A DNA stretch of 64,000 nt, from assembly GCF_002251385.1 (NCBI RefSeq), contig NZ_NPJJ01000008.1:91307-155306 (forward strand). Direction: 5' to 3'. The notes below the pieces were generated by a model. It did not search any database. It was given only the letters and a program-made list of their open reading frames with translations, and had not been told where the DNA came from. The DNA is from Prevotella sp. P5-108. GTDB taxonomy: Bacteria; Bacteroidota; Bacteroidia; Bacteroidales; Bacteroidaceae. This document shows, one piece after another, positions 47,042-56,170 of the stretch (the first letter of the stretch is position 1; each line of letters begins with the position of its first letter). The translations under genes were made by a program, and so were the position numbers.

Positions 47042-48280
47042 ATGAATTATCAGAATCTATTCAAGATAGCCCTGCGTGCCATAGGCGCCAACAAGATGCG
47101 CTCCTTCCTCACCGCCCTGGGCATCATCATCGGCATCGCCGCCGTCATCACCATGCTCGCCATAGGTCAGGGTAGCAAGGCCAGCATCAAGGCCAACATC
47201 GCCGAGATGGGCAGCAACATGATTATGATATCGCCCGGAGCCGACATGAGGGGCGGCGTGAGACAGGACGCCTCGTCCATGGAGACGCTCAAGCAGGCCG
47301 ACTACGAGAGCATCAAGGAAGACTGCAACTACATCAGTGCCATCTCGCCCACGGTCAACAGCGCGGGGCAGTGGATTTACGGCAACAACAATACCCAAAG
47401 CTCCATCTACGGCGTCAATCAGGACTACCTCAGTATACGCCAGCTCAAGGTCGCCGACGGTGAGATGTTCACCGACGCCGATATCAAGGCGTCAGCCAAG
47501 GTCTGCATCCTCGGCCAGACAGTGGTCGATTACCTCTTCCCCGATGGCAGCGACCCCATCGGCAAGGTAGTCCGCTTCAACAGCATCCCCTTCCGCGTCG
47601 TTGGGGTACTGCAGAAGAAAGGCTACAACAGCATGGGAATGGACCAGGACGACCTGGTGCTTGCCCCCTACACCACCGTCATGAAGCGCATCATGGCCCA
47701 GACCTACCTCGGAGGCATCGTCTGCTCGGCCATCACCGAAGAGGCGTCCGAGCCTGCCCAGAACCAGATTACCGACATCCTGCGCCGCAACCACAAGCTC
47801 AAGGATGCCACCGACACCACCGAGGCCGACGATGACGACTTCAACATACGCTCGCAGGAGGAAATCTCGAGCATGATGAACTCCACCATGTCTACCATCA
47901 CCATCCTCCTGGGCAGCGTCGCCGGCATCTCGCTGCTCGTGGGCGGCATCGGCATCATGAACATCATGTATGTCTCGGTCACCGAGCGCACCCGCGAGAT
48001 AGGACTCCGCATGAGTGTGGGCGCCCGAGGCATCGACATCCTCAACCAGTTTCTCATCGAGGCCATACTCCTTTCGGTGACAGGAGGCATCATCGGAGTC
48101 ATACTGGGAGTGACCCTCTCGCTATGCCTCAACACCTTCCTCCACATCGCCACGCAGATAGAGCCGTGGAGCATCATCATGAGCTTCGCCGTATGCACCC
48201 TCACCGGCGTTTTCTTCGGCTGGTATCCCGCCAAGAAGGCAGCCCGTCTCGACCCCATCGAGGCCATACGCTACGAATAA
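47042..48280 (+). CDS. ABC transporter permease, MacB/FtsX type
   Basis: A 412-residue permease: one N-terminal TM (SFLTALGIIIGIAAVITMLA), a large extracytoplasmic MacB_PCD domain (about 45-280), and three C-terminal TMs with the signature GGIGIMNIMYVSVTERTREI and GWYPAKKAARLDPIEAIRYE at the end. Because it is separate from the ATPase, this is the split form common in Bacteroidetes. It partners with the adaptor and TolC to move substrate from the periplasm out. A strong terminator follows. Confidence 0.93.
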   Translation: MNYQNLFKIALRAIGANKMRSFLTALGIIIGIAAVITMLAIGQGSKASIKANIAEMGSNMIMISPGADMRGGVRQDASSMETLKQADYESIKEDCNYISAISPTVNSAGQWIYGNNNTQSSIYGVNQDYLSIRQLKVADGEMFTDADIKASAKVCILGQTVVDYLFPDGSDPIGKVVRFNSIPFRVVGVLQKKGYNSMGMDQDDLVLAPYTTVMKRIMAQTYLGGIVCSAITEEASEPAQNQITDILRRNHKLKDATDTTEADDDDFNIRSQEEISSMMNSTMSTITILLGSVAGISLLVGGIGIMNIMYVSVTERTREIGLRMSVGARGIDILNQFLIEAILLSVTGGIIGVILGVTLSLCLNTFLHIATQIEPWSIIMSFAVCTLTGVFFGWYPAKKAARLDPIEAIRYE

Positions 48281-48317
48281 TGTCACCCTCACCACGGGAG
48301 CCATCACTCCCAAAGCT

Positions 48318-48352
48318 AAAAAAAGCAGCGCCGTCACTGGCGCTGCTTTTTT
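48318..48352. terminator. Bidirectional terminator, efflux operon / TonB receptor
   Basis: AAAAAAGCAGCGCC pairs with GGCGCTGCTTTTTT around loop GTCACT; T- or A-runs flank both sides, so it works in both directions. Confidence 0.92.
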
Positions 48353-48357
48353 GGTGG

Positions 48358-50511
48358 TTATAGGACTATCGGTACCATGAGTTTCAGACACACGTTGCGG
48401 CCCATATTGTAGACGCCGCGGCGCCCGGTCTGGGGGTTGGTGTCGAGATACTTCAACCGGCTCAGATGGCTCTGGTAGACACGGTCGGTAAGGTTCTCGC
48501 CCGCGAGGGCGAGGGTGCAGATGCGCCGCCCACGGCTCTTGATGTCGGCGCCGGCATAGAGATTGAGCAGCGTATACGACGGTGTGGGAGTCTCGGTGTC
48601 GTTGGCGGTATAGCAGTGGTTCTGCCGCAGATTGCAGTCGGCCTCGACCTTGACATAGAGATGGTCTACCCAGCGGCTATTGCATATCAACTCGTATCTC
48701 ACATCGACTCTCCAGCGCGGCGCAGGGGTAAACGGCAGATACCGCGATTCTACTGGCTGGTGCAGCTGCACCGAGTTGACATAAGAGAAGGCGTTGCCGA
48801 TGTGCAGGCGCTCCACAGGGTGCACGTCGACACTCACCTCGCCGCCCAGGATGCGGGCGTCGCCCGAGCTAAACTGGTAGACAGGCGTGCCGTCGATGAC
48901 CACGGGGCGCTGCTGAGCGTCGGCCATACGCTGGCTGTATACATAGTGGTCTATGCGATTGGCAAACAGCGCCACCTCTGCCGACACCAGCGTCGACGAA
49001 TAGGTCATGCCGAGGTCCATCTGCCAACTCTGCTCCGGCTTCAGCGCCTGGTTGCCCAGCTCGTATCGGCTCGTGCCCTCGTGCACGCCGTTGGCAGAGA
49101 GCTCGCTGATGTTGGGCGCACGGAAGCCACGTGCCAGATTGAGCTTGAGCTGCAGTCCGTCGGCCACCTCATAGGCCATGCCCACGCTGCTGCTCACGCC
49201 GTCGAAGCCGCGCCTGAGCTCCTTGAAGCGCCAACCGCCGTCGGCCTCAGCATCGGCGAGGGCGTCGCTGTGCAGATGACGGTGGTCCACTCTCACGCCG
49301 CCACTCAGACTGATGCGGCCCATCTCCCGGCTCACTGTGGCAAACACGCCGTAGTCGAAGAGCCTGTAGGCGGGTATCAGAAACTCCTCTCCCCGGTTGA
49401 GCGACCGTTGCCACATGCCGTTGATGCCCGTAGAGAATTTCCATCCGCCCCTCTCGGGCGAGAGGTAGTGCAGGTCGTAGTTGACGGTATGGAGCATGAA
49501 GTCGAGGCCACACTCCTGGGGATGCTCCTCGTCCTCAAACTCCTGCCGGCGGTTGTGCTGGTAGCCCAGGAGCAGCCTTATGTTGCCCTCGCCCACCATC
49601 CATGAGTTGTCTGCCACCGCCTTGTAGTGGTGTATCTGCTGATACGGCATGGGCTTGCCATAGCTCTTGGGGTCGTAGCCTTGAGGCACCTCCAGCGCGC
49701 CAGTGTGCGGGTCGCGCTCGCCCTCCACGATGCCGGGCGTGAGGTGATAGTAGCTCAGCGTGAGATGCGTGTGGCCCTGGCGGTAGTTGCATCCGAGCAA
49801 CTGGCTCAACGACTGCTCGCGCAGGGACGATCCGTAGACATAGCCGTCATAGGCGTTCTTGTAGGCATGGGCCATCTTGCCGCTGTAGCGCGTGTCCCAC
49901 ACCATAGCCCCCTTGTGTCCGGCAAAGTCGAGCGAGTAGTCCAGCAGCCCGCTGTTGGTCTGATAGTCGGTGGCGACATTGGCGCTCATGTCGCCAGCCA
50001 TCGGCACGGGTGAGCGATGGAAGATGATGACGCCCGCCATAGCGTCAGAACCGTACATGAGGCTGGCAGGCCCCTTGAGTATCTCTACCGAGTGTACCGA
50101 GTGAGGGTCTGTCTCCACGCCGTGCTCGTCGCCCCACTGCTGGCCTTCCTGCCTGATGCCGTCGTCGACCACCACCACGCGGTTGTAGCCCAGTCCGCGT
50201 ATCACCGGTTTGGAGATACCGCTGCCGGTGGTAATCTGCGCCACGCCGGGCTGGCGGGCTATGGCGTCGATGATGTTGGTGGCGGGCTGCATGGCCAGCT
50301 GGCGGGGCGAGATGAGGGTTACGGGAGCGGGCGACTGGCTGAGTCGCTGGCTGCCGGTGAGCCCGGTCACCACCACCTCGCCGAGCTTCACGGTGGTCTC
50401 GGTCAGGGGCAGATGGCGTGTAGTGTCTTGCGGCTCGTTTATAGCCATAGCCGGGGCTGTGGCCGACGCGCACAGGGCGGTCAGCCATATCGTTGTCTGT
50501 ATTGTGTTCAT
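48358..50511 (-). CDS. TonB-dependent outer-membrane receptor, ZnuD-like
   Basis: The start at MNTIQTTIWLTALCAS gives 717 residues with a signal peptide (PAMA); 30 upstream codons in the frame lack a signal and are rejected. The plug carries LGEVVVTG and RGLGYNRVVVVDDGIRQEG, then MYGSDAMAGVIIF; the barrel includes GFRAPNISELSANGVHEG, the segment best known from ZnuD/HmuR-type receptors, plus several His clusters (HPQEC, RVDHRHLHS). It likely imports zinc or haem. The small His/Cys-rich membrane protein gene upstream supports a metal role (inference). It lacks a clear promoter of its own. Confidence 0.85.
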   Translation of the reverse strand: MNTIQTTIWLTALCASATAPAMAINEPQDTTRHLPLTETTVKLGEVVVTGLTGSQRLSQSPAPVTLISPRQLAMQPATNIIDAIARQPGVAQITTGSGISKPVIRGLGYNRVVVVDDGIRQEGQQWGDEHGVETDPHSVHSVEILKGPASLMYGSDAMAGVIIFHRSPVPMAGDMSANVATDYQTNSGLLDYSLDFAGHKGAMVWDTRYSGKMAHAYKNAYDGYVYGSSLREQSLSQLLGCNYRQGHTHLTLSYYHLTPGIVEGERDPHTGALEVPQGYDPKSYGKPMPYQQIHHYKAVADNSWMVGEGNIRLLLGYQHNRRQEFEDEEHPQECGLDFMLHTVNYDLHYLSPERGGWKFSTGINGMWQRSLNRGEEFLIPAYRLFDYGVFATVSREMGRISLSGGVRVDHRHLHSDALADAEADGGWRFKELRRGFDGVSSSVGMAYEVADGLQLKLNLARGFRAPNISELSANGVHEGTSRYELGNQALKPEQSWQMDLGMTYSSTLVSAEVALFANRIDHYVYSQRMADAQQRPVVIDGTPVYQFSSGDARILGGEVSVDVHPVERLHIGNAFSYVNSVQLHQPVESRYLPFTPAPRWRVDVRYELICNSRWVDHLYVKVEADCNLRQNHCYTANDTETPTPSYTLLNLYAGADIKSRGRRICTLALAGENLTDRVYQSHLSRLKYLDTNPQTGRRGVYNMGRNVCLKLMVPIVL

Positions 50512-50639
50512 TTTGTTTCTACTTATTATGTGTATCGACGACCGTTGCGCCACGGCGCGGGCATGCCTGTCGTGCCCCGCCGCTGCTGCGGTGGTCATCA
50601 TCTGTGATGGTCTGGGGTGGCGCCGTGGTCATGGATAGC

Positions 50640-50729
50640 GGCTCGTATCATTTGATACGTGGGCTCGTTTCGTAAGGCACGTGAGTTCGTAACATAAGGC
50701 ACGCGTCCACGTATCATCCGTCACGAACC
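50640..50729. repeat. 90-bp intergenic element, copy C
   Basis: GGCTCGTA (50640-50647), 8 bp, three 22-bp units at 50656, 50678 and 50700, then CACGAACC (50722-50729). The first core, TACGTGGGCTCG, is the exact reverse complement of CGAGCCCACGTA found in copy A; the third is CACGCGTCCACG. Same geometry as copies A and B, about 110 bp beyond the stop of the gene at 50842. The rest of the 330-bp gap to the receptor start shows no gene. Confidence 0.82.
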
Positions 50730-50841
50730 GGCAGCAGGGCTTGCGGCGCCGCCAGAGATGGCTCCGACAACAGGCAAGGCAATGCGCCGCGACCGCTATA
50801 GACGACCACGAAAGGCTGGGGAAAAATGGCTGCAACGGCTG

Positions 50842-51210
50842 TTACAGTCCAGAGACATAATAAGGAGGTGCTCGGGCTGGGCTGGCGGCGTGGGCGCGGC
50901 GCATACAGGGGGCTGCGGCCACACGGCGCAACATGCAGAACGGCACGGCAATGACCGCGCACGTGAGCAGGAGTGGTGGAAGATAGGGTATACTCTGCAA
51001 CTGGCAGAGCACACAGGCATGCAGGGCGGGCTGGAAAGCCACCAGGTGGCCGTCGTGATGTACATTGCGGGCGCAGTCTTCACAGTAGAAGGCAGCATCG
51101 GCCTCCTGCACGCCATCATGGCGGTGCAGCGTGACGGCCAGCAGCATGGGCACATAGACCAACAGCAGCAGCCATGAAGAGCGCAGACGCTTGTAATTGG
51201 TATCCTGCAT
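50842..51210 (-). CDS. Small His/Cys-rich inner-membrane protein
   Basis: The 122-residue protein has an N-terminal TM (SWLLLLVYVPMLLAV), a periplasmic or lumenal segment with paired metal-ligand candidates (HRHDG, YCEDCARNVHHDGH, HACVLCQ), a second TM (IPYLPPLLLTCAVIAVPFCML) and a basic tail. Similar small proteins that I recall lie next to TonB receptors in Bacteroidales; the ligand set suggests zinc or another transition metal. The ATG is only about 8 bp from the -7 box, implying a leaderless or nearly leaderless transcript. Alternative frames here are shadows. Confidence 0.65.
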   Translation of the reverse strand: MQDTNYKRLRSSWLLLLVYVPMLLAVTLHRHDGVQEADAAFYCEDCARNVHHDGHLVAFQPALHACVLCQLQSIPYLPPLLLTCAVIAVPFCMLRRVAAAPCMRRAHAASPARAPPYYVSGL

Positions 51211-51217
51211 ACGACTG

Positions 51218-51247
51218 CAAAGTTAATCATTTGCTGCCTAAGTCAAA
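51218..51247 (-). promoter_or_regulatory. Promoter of the His/Cys-rich membrane protein (and perhaps ZnuD-like receptor) gene
   Basis: TTTG (51247-51244), 18 bp, TAACTTTG (51225-51218) and C. The -7 box ends 8 bp before the ATG. Confidence 0.55.
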
Positions 51248-51314
51248 GGCAAATCTCCTGATTTCTATCTACTGTTTATCTTTTTTTGCAGATACCCACG
51301 CCACCATCGGCGGT

Positions 51315-51968
51315 CTATCGGCTGCGGCTGATGATGTCGGCAGCCTTGTCCTTGTCGCTGTCGAAGGTGAAGAGGCGGTAGATGGTGGCAGCGTTCTGCA
51401 CATCCACGATGCGCGACGCCATCAGTCCGAGCACCTTGAGCCGCTCGTCGCTGAAGGAGAAGAGCTTCATCAGTTCGGCGGTCTGCTGGCAGGTGAAGCA
51501 GCAGCCCAGACACGCCACCTCTATCAGGTCGTACTTGGTAGAGTCAAAGCCCGCACGCTGTATCTTGCCCCGCAGTATGCCAAACGAGGATTCGTCGAGG
51601 CTGGCGTCGTAGTAGCCGGGCACTATGGGGCACCCCACCTCGCCACCGCGACGGGGCTCGCGGCTGCCTGCCGCCCCGCTCTCATAGACGGGCACCAGCT
51701 GCGAGTCGTAGGAGACTACGCGTCCGCTGAGGTCAAAGCCTATGAGGGTTCTACGTACATTGCCCGAGAGCGATACGCCGCTGCGGTATTCCCATCGGTC
51801 GCCCGAGGCATCGAAGCTGGTCAACTTGGGCTTGCCGAGTATGGCCTCTACCTGCTGTTTGGTCATCCCGCGCTCTACGGTCTTGCTGTTCTTGGCGAGT
51901 GCAGACTGGCATACTGCCAGCATCATCAGTGTTGTGGCGATTAGCGCCAACCATTCATTTCTCTTCAT
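51315..51968 (-). CDS. Secreted BamE/SmpA-like protein with C-terminal DUF4476
   Basis: The 217-residue protein has a signal peptide (LIATTLMMLAVCQSALA). Residues about 28-85 match the BamE/SmpA fold (VERGMTKQQVEAILGKPKL; GDRWEYRSG). Residues about 125-215 match DUF4476, a helical periplasmic domain (LCCFTCQQTAELMKLFSFSD region; FTFDSDKDKAADII). It carries a CxCCFxC cluster in that domain. Function is unknown; BamE-like proteins sit near outer-membrane assembly machinery. A promoter lies 47 bp upstream. Confidence 0.75.
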   Translation of the reverse strand: MKRNEWLALIATTLMMLAVCQSALAKNSKTVERGMTKQQVEAILGKPKLTSFDASGDRWEYRSGVSLSGNVRRTLIGFDLSGRVVSYDSQLVPVYESGAAGSREPRRGGEVGCPIVPGYYDASLDESSFGILRGKIQRAGFDSTKYDLIEVACLGCCFTCQQTAELMKLFSFSDERLKVLGLMASRIVDVQNAATIYRLFTFDSDKDKAADIISRSR

Positions 51969-52014
51969 GGGTCTCTATGTGTTTATGGATGTGATTGTAT
52001 CTATCTTATGCCTG

Positions 52015-52022
52015 CAAAGTTA
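52015..52022 (-). promoter_or_regulatory. -7 box of the BamE/DUF4476 gene
   Basis: TAACTTTG (52022-52015) followed by C. No -33 match. The remaining 330 bp up to the ino1 stop contain no gene that I can support. Confidence 0.5.
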
Positions 52023-52279
52023 GCACATCTGCACGCAGCAGCCGAGACATAATCCCTAAAGGTGGCGGGGGAATTCCCTAAAGATGCAGAGGGATTGACC
52101 CGCTGCCGCCAGGCAGGCGCTGCTGTGAGCGGTAGCAAATCTCGGAGAACTTGCTCTCGCAGATATTTGTCGCCGCCCACGACTGCCAAGGGCACAGCCC
52201 TGAAAAGCCACAAATCTTTTTGTATCCTATTCGCTATGGCCATTTGCTGCAAACGCCCCACAGCCTCATCCCCAAAAGC

Positions 52280-52309
52280 AAACGGCAACGCACTGGGCGC
52301 TGCCGTTTG
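52280..52309 (-). terminator. Probable terminator of the inositol-phosphate synthase gene
   Basis: AAACGGCAACGC and GCGCTGCCGTTT form a 12-bp stem with one mismatch, about 50 bp past the stop; the T-tract on the minus strand (GCTTTTGG) is weak. Confidence 0.55.
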
Positions 52310-52355
52310 TTCGGGAGTCCTGTCTACAGGATAGAAATATGTAGAGGGGCGTGGG

Positions 52356-53684
52356 TTAGTCGAGCTCTTCGTCAGCCTCGTAGCCACCCATCTCCCGGAT
52401 GGCGTTCTTGAGCATGGTGTGCTGCTGGTAGAGGTTGTTGACGGGCTCTTCGCCACGGGTATAGTCGTGCATGGGCGCTTTGAGGAAGAAACTCAGGAAG
52501 CGCTGGATGCCATAGCGTCCGGCACGGGCGGCGAGGTCGCTCAGCAGCGCCAGGTCGAGCAACAGCGGAGCGGCGAGGATGGAGTCGCGGCAGAGGAAGT
52601 TGATCTTGATCTGCATGGGATAACCCATCCATCCGAATATATCTATATTGTCCCATCCCTCCTTGTTGTCATTGCGCGGCGGATAGTAGTTGATACGCAC
52701 CTTGTGATAATACTGCGTGTCCTCGTCGTTGCCATGTCCGTAGAGGTCGGGCTGGTCGGTGGGCTTGAGGATGGTCTCGAGGGTAGAGAGCTTGCTCACC
52801 TCCTTGGTGTGGAAGTTGGCGGGCTCGTCGAGCACCAGTCCGTCGCGGTTGCCGAGGATGTTGGTCGAGAACCAGCCACTCAGTCCGAGGCAGCGCGTAC
52901 CGATGATAGGCGCAAAGCCACTCTTGACGAGCGTCTGTCCGGTCTTGAAATCCTTGCCGGCAATGGGCATGTGGGTCTGCTCAGCCAGCTGCCACATGGC
53001 GGGTATGTCGACCGTGGTATTGGGGGCGCCCATGATGAAGGGGGCACCCTCTGCCAGCGCTGCATAGGCGTAGCACATAGAGGGAGCGATGTACTGGCGG
53101 TCGTCGGCCTTCATGGCAGCCTCAAGGGCTTCGAGGGTGCCATGCACCTGCATGTCGACAGGCACATAGATTTCGGTGGAAGCCGCCCAGAGCACCACGA
53201 TGCGCGCACAGCCATGCTTGCGCTTGAAGTCGCGTATGTCCTGACGCAGCGCCTCGACCATCTCCCATCGCGTGTGGCATGGCTTGACATTGTCGCCATC
53301 GAGCCGCTTGGCATAGTTGCGGTCAAAGGCTGCCGGCATGGGCACCACCTGCTCCAACTCGTCGCGCACGGGCAGGATGTCCTTCTCCTGGAGCACCTGG
53401 GCATACATGGCTGCCTGGAAGGCATTCTGGGGATAGACATCCCAGGTGCCGAAGACGATGTCGTCGAGCTGCGCCAGCGGCACGATGTCTGAATAATGGA
53501 GATACTGGCTGTCGGAGCCGCGTCCCACGCGTATCCGGTCGTACTGGGTCATCGACCCTATGGGCTTGGCGAGACCTCGGCGGGTCATAAACACACCTGT
53601 CATGAAGGTGGTGGACACGGCGCCACAACCTACAAGCATAATTCCCAACTTGCCATCGGCTGGGAGAACATTGGTTTTTCTCAT
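52356..53684 (-). CDS. ino1: myo-Inositol-1-phosphate synthase
   Basis: The start at MRKTNVLPADGK gives 442 residues. It is an NAD-dependent synthase that makes myo-inositol 1-phosphate from glucose 6-phosphate. The N-terminal NAD-binding loop is IMLVGCGAVSTTFMTGVF. The catalytic region has GKDFKTGQTLVKSGFAP, LGLSGWFSTNILGNRDG and NKEGWDNIDIFGWMGY, each typical of the synthase. In some Bacteroides this gene clusters with phosphatidylinositol synthase genes; here it stands alone, with its own promoter and the chimeric gene divergent from it. Confidence 0.92.
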   Translation of the reverse strand: MRKTNVLPADGKLGIMLVGCGAVSTTFMTGVFMTRRGLAKPIGSMTQYDRIRVGRGSDSQYLHYSDIVPLAQLDDIVFGTWDVYPQNAFQAAMYAQVLQEKDILPVRDELEQVVPMPAAFDRNYAKRLDGDNVKPCHTRWEMVEALRQDIRDFKRKHGCARIVVLWAASTEIYVPVDMQVHGTLEALEAAMKADDRQYIAPSMCYAYAALAEGAPFIMGAPNTTVDIPAMWQLAEQTHMPIAGKDFKTGQTLVKSGFAPIIGTRCLGLSGWFSTNILGNRDGLVLDEPANFHTKEVSKLSTLETILKPTDQPDLYGHGNDEDTQYYHKVRINYYPPRNDNKEGWDNIDIFGWMGYPMQIKINFLCRDSILAAPLLLDLALLSDLAARAGRYGIQRFLSFFLKAPMHDYTRGEEPVNNLYQQHTMLKNAIREMGGYEADEELD

Positions 53685-53758
53685 ACTACACAATTAAGTT
53701 ACACCGCAGAGCAGCCATAAGGGCTGGCGCTGCACGATAATTCATAATACACTCGCTG

Positions 53759-53789
53759 CAAATGTAGAGAAAGTTGGGTGAAGGGCAAT
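53759..53789 (-). promoter_or_regulatory. Promoter of the inositol-phosphate synthase gene
   Basis: ATTG (53789-53786), 19 bp, TACATTTG (53766-53759) and C, 74 bp before the ATG. Confidence 0.65.
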
Positions 53790-54048
53790 GCCTCGGATGT
53801 GTTTTTTATGAAAAACGTGGCTGTTTTTCACATTTTTTGCGAGTTCAGGACTACCCGTCAGCCAACTATCACTGGCAACGGGCACACAGACAGCCCCCAC
53901 TCGGGCGGACGACAAGGCGGCAGAGACGGAGGCGGAACCACGATTTGTCATGAAAAACAAAGGATTTATGGCTTTGCTCTTGCTCATTTTGCGATTTATT
54001 GCGAACTTTGCAGTCTACAAATAACTTACTACACAGACAACCGAAGAG

Positions 54049-55998
54049 ATGAAGACCACAACCCTCGCCCTGATGAGAAGCGCCGTACTGGCGCTGCTCG
54101 CTACCATTGTGTCTACAACCATAGCCACCAAAGCACAGACCCCGACCGGGAAAAACCGGCAGAGGGTGGCGTCGTACAACATACAGCACGGTATGGGTAT
54201 GGACGGGCGCCTGGACTATCTGCGCACAGCCCGGGTGCTCGAGAAAATCAATGCCGACGTGGTGGCGGTGCAGGAGGTGGACAGCATGACACGCCGCACG
54301 GGTCACACCTATGCCCTGGGCGAGATAGCCGACGCGATGCGCTACTATGCCTCGTATGCCGCGGCCATAGACTTCGACGGCGGCCGATACGGCATAGGCA
54401 TCCTCTCGCGACAGCGTCCGCTGCGGATAGAGCGTAGGGCACTGCCCGGACGCGAGGAAGCACGCGCCATCATCGTGGCAGAGTTCAAGGACTACGTGTT
54501 TGCCGCCACCCACCTGTCGCTGACCGAGGAAGACCGCATGGCGTCGCTCGCCATCATCACAGAGATGGCACGGACGAGCCGCAAGCCCTTCATCATAGCC
54601 GGCGACATGAACGCCGAGCTAGGGTCTACTTTCATCGGCGAGCTGGAGAAAGACTTCCATATCTGCAGCAAGAACGCCAAGTCGTGGCCCGCAGACTCTC
54701 CGCAAGCCTGTCTGGACTATATCGCCGCATACAAGAGCTATGGCGACGTGAAGCGGCCGGGAGCCGACGACGAGTGGGCCAACTACCGCCCCTATGTGGG
54801 CGAACCAGCGGTGACGCTCAATGCGCAGGTGGTCAACACGCAGGCGTCGGACCACCGCCCCATCTACGCCGACATCGTACTGCCCACGCCCACAGCGCAA
54901 CTGCTCACCACGCAGCCCTATCTGCAACTGGCGACAAAGACATCGATGAACGTGATGTTCCAGACCAACTGCGTGGGCCACTGCTGGATAGAATACGGCA
55001 CCGACACGCTCAACACCCGCAGGGCTCGCGCTCTGATGGACGGCCAGGAGGTGTGCTATGACATCGAAAACAACATAAAGCTCGACCATCTGCAGCCCGG
55101 CACCCGCTACTACTACCGCGTGTGCGTGCAGGAAATCCTGCACAAGAGCGCCTATGCCAACCACTTCGGCGGCGACACGCTGCGCACGAGGTTCTACTCG
55201 TTCCGCACTCCGGGCGATGACGGCGACTTCGGCTGCCTCGTCTTCAACGACCTGCACGACCAGAGCAAGACATACGGTAGGCTGAGAGAGCTGGCCAAGG
55301 ACGAGGACTACGACTTCGTGATATTCAACGGTGACTGTCTGCCCGAACCGCGCAACCGCAACCACGCCATCGACATGATACACCGTCTGGCCGATGGCAA
55401 GAAGTTCGGCAAGACCGAAAGCGGAAACGTATGGCTTGACCGCAACCGTACCACTCCCTATGCCTTCTATCAGTTCTGGCTCAACGTCAGTGATGATGAT
55501 GCCGAGAAGTATATCAAGATATTTACCTCGCTCGACCGCGAAACAATCGAGGCATTGGTGGCAGAGCATCGTCAGGATCCCGGTCGCCGTGTACTGCAGA
55601 AGCGTCTGGCCGAGGAAGTGACCACGATGGTTCACTCGCACGAAGACCTCGAGATGGCAATGGCTGCATCCAATATCCTCTTCGGCAAAGCCACCAACGA
55701 GCAATTGCGCCAACTCGACGAAGCCACGCTGCTCGATGTTTTCGCCGGCGTTCCGCACTTCATGCTGTCCAAAGACAAACTGAACCAGCCTGCCGTGGAA
55801 ATCTTTACCTGCGACGAGGCCAAAGTGTTCGCAAGCAAGGGTGAGATGCGCAAGCTCGTACAGGGCGGTGGCGTATCGCTGAACAAGGAGAAACTTGCCA
55901 CATTCGACCAGATGGTCACAGCCGATGACCTCATCGACGGCAAGTACCTGCTCGTACAGCGTGGCAAGAAAAACTATTATCTGATCACCGTTGTGTGA
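54049..55998 (+). CDS. Chimeric frame: secreted EEP nuclease/phosphatase fused to C-terminal half of tyrosyl-tRNA synthetase
   Basis: One uninterrupted 649-codon frame. It starts with a signal peptide ([16 protein letters not shown]). Residues about 40-280 form an endonuclease/exonuclease/phosphatase domain ([36 protein letters not shown]). Residues about 285-447 resemble a purple-acid-phosphatase FN3-like and metallophosphoesterase start ([13 protein letters not shown]) but stop before the GNHE motif. From about 449 ([12 protein letters not shown]) to 649 the sequence is TyrRS: the KMSKS-equivalent KFGKT, helical tRNA domain ([38 protein letters not shown]) and S4 domain ([16 protein letters not shown]). 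The TyrRS Rossmann/HIGH half is absent. The junction is near nt 55390-55398. Confidence 0.85.
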   Translation: MKTTTLALMRSAVLALLATIVSTTIATKAQTPTGKNRQRVASYNIQHGMGMDGRLDYLRTARVLEKINADVVAVQEVDSMTRRTGHTYALGEIADAMRYYASYAAAIDFDGGRYGIGILSRQRPLRIERRALPGREEARAIIVAEFKDYVFAATHLSLTEEDRMASLAIITEMARTSRKPFIIAGDMNAELGSTFIGELEKDFHICSKNAKSWPADSPQACLDYIAAYKSYGDVKRPGADDEWANYRPYVGEPAVTLNAQVVNTQASDHRPIYADIVLPTPTAQLLTTQPYLQLATKTSMNVMFQTNCVGHCWIEYGTDTLNTRRARALMDGQEVCYDIENNIKLDHLQPGTRYYYRVCVQEILHKSAYANHFGGDTLRTRFYSFRTPGDDGDFGCLVFNDLHDQSKTYGRLRELAKDEDYDFVIFNGDCLPEPRNRNHAIDMIHRLADGKKFGKTESGNVWLDRNRTTPYAFYQFWLNVSDDDAEKYIKIFTSLDRETIEALVAEHRQDPGRRVLQKRLAEEVTTMVHSHEDLEMAMAASNILFGKATNEQLRQLDEATLLDVFAGVPHFMLSKDKLNQPAVEIFTCDEAKVFASKGEMRKLVQGGGVSLNKEKLATFDQMVTADDLIDGKYLLVQRGKKNYYLITVV

Positions 55999-56054
55999 CA
56001 TCCGAATATCTGCCTCGACACAGGGCAGGCATCATCCTGTCCTGACACGCATAC

Positions 56055-56101
56055 AAATCCAAAATCCGTGCACGCCGTTGCACAGATTTTGGATTTTTTT
56101 A
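56055..56101 (+). terminator. Terminator after the chimeric frame
   Basis: AAATCCAAAATCCGTGCA (56055-56072) and TGCACAGATTTTGGATTT (56079-56096) form a long stem with one mismatch, then TTTT. Likely the original tyrS terminator (inference). Confidence 0.88.
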
Positions 56102-56170
56102 GGTTTTGAGACCATGAGCCATGTCAAAACCATTTCCTATGATAACGAGTCGATTCATTTTCGTCCATTC

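Noticed and set aside
51231..52456. Minus-strand frame extending upstream of 52356 (to 52456) and neighbours
   Set aside because: Shadow of the inositol-phosphate synthase 3' end and the terminator region.
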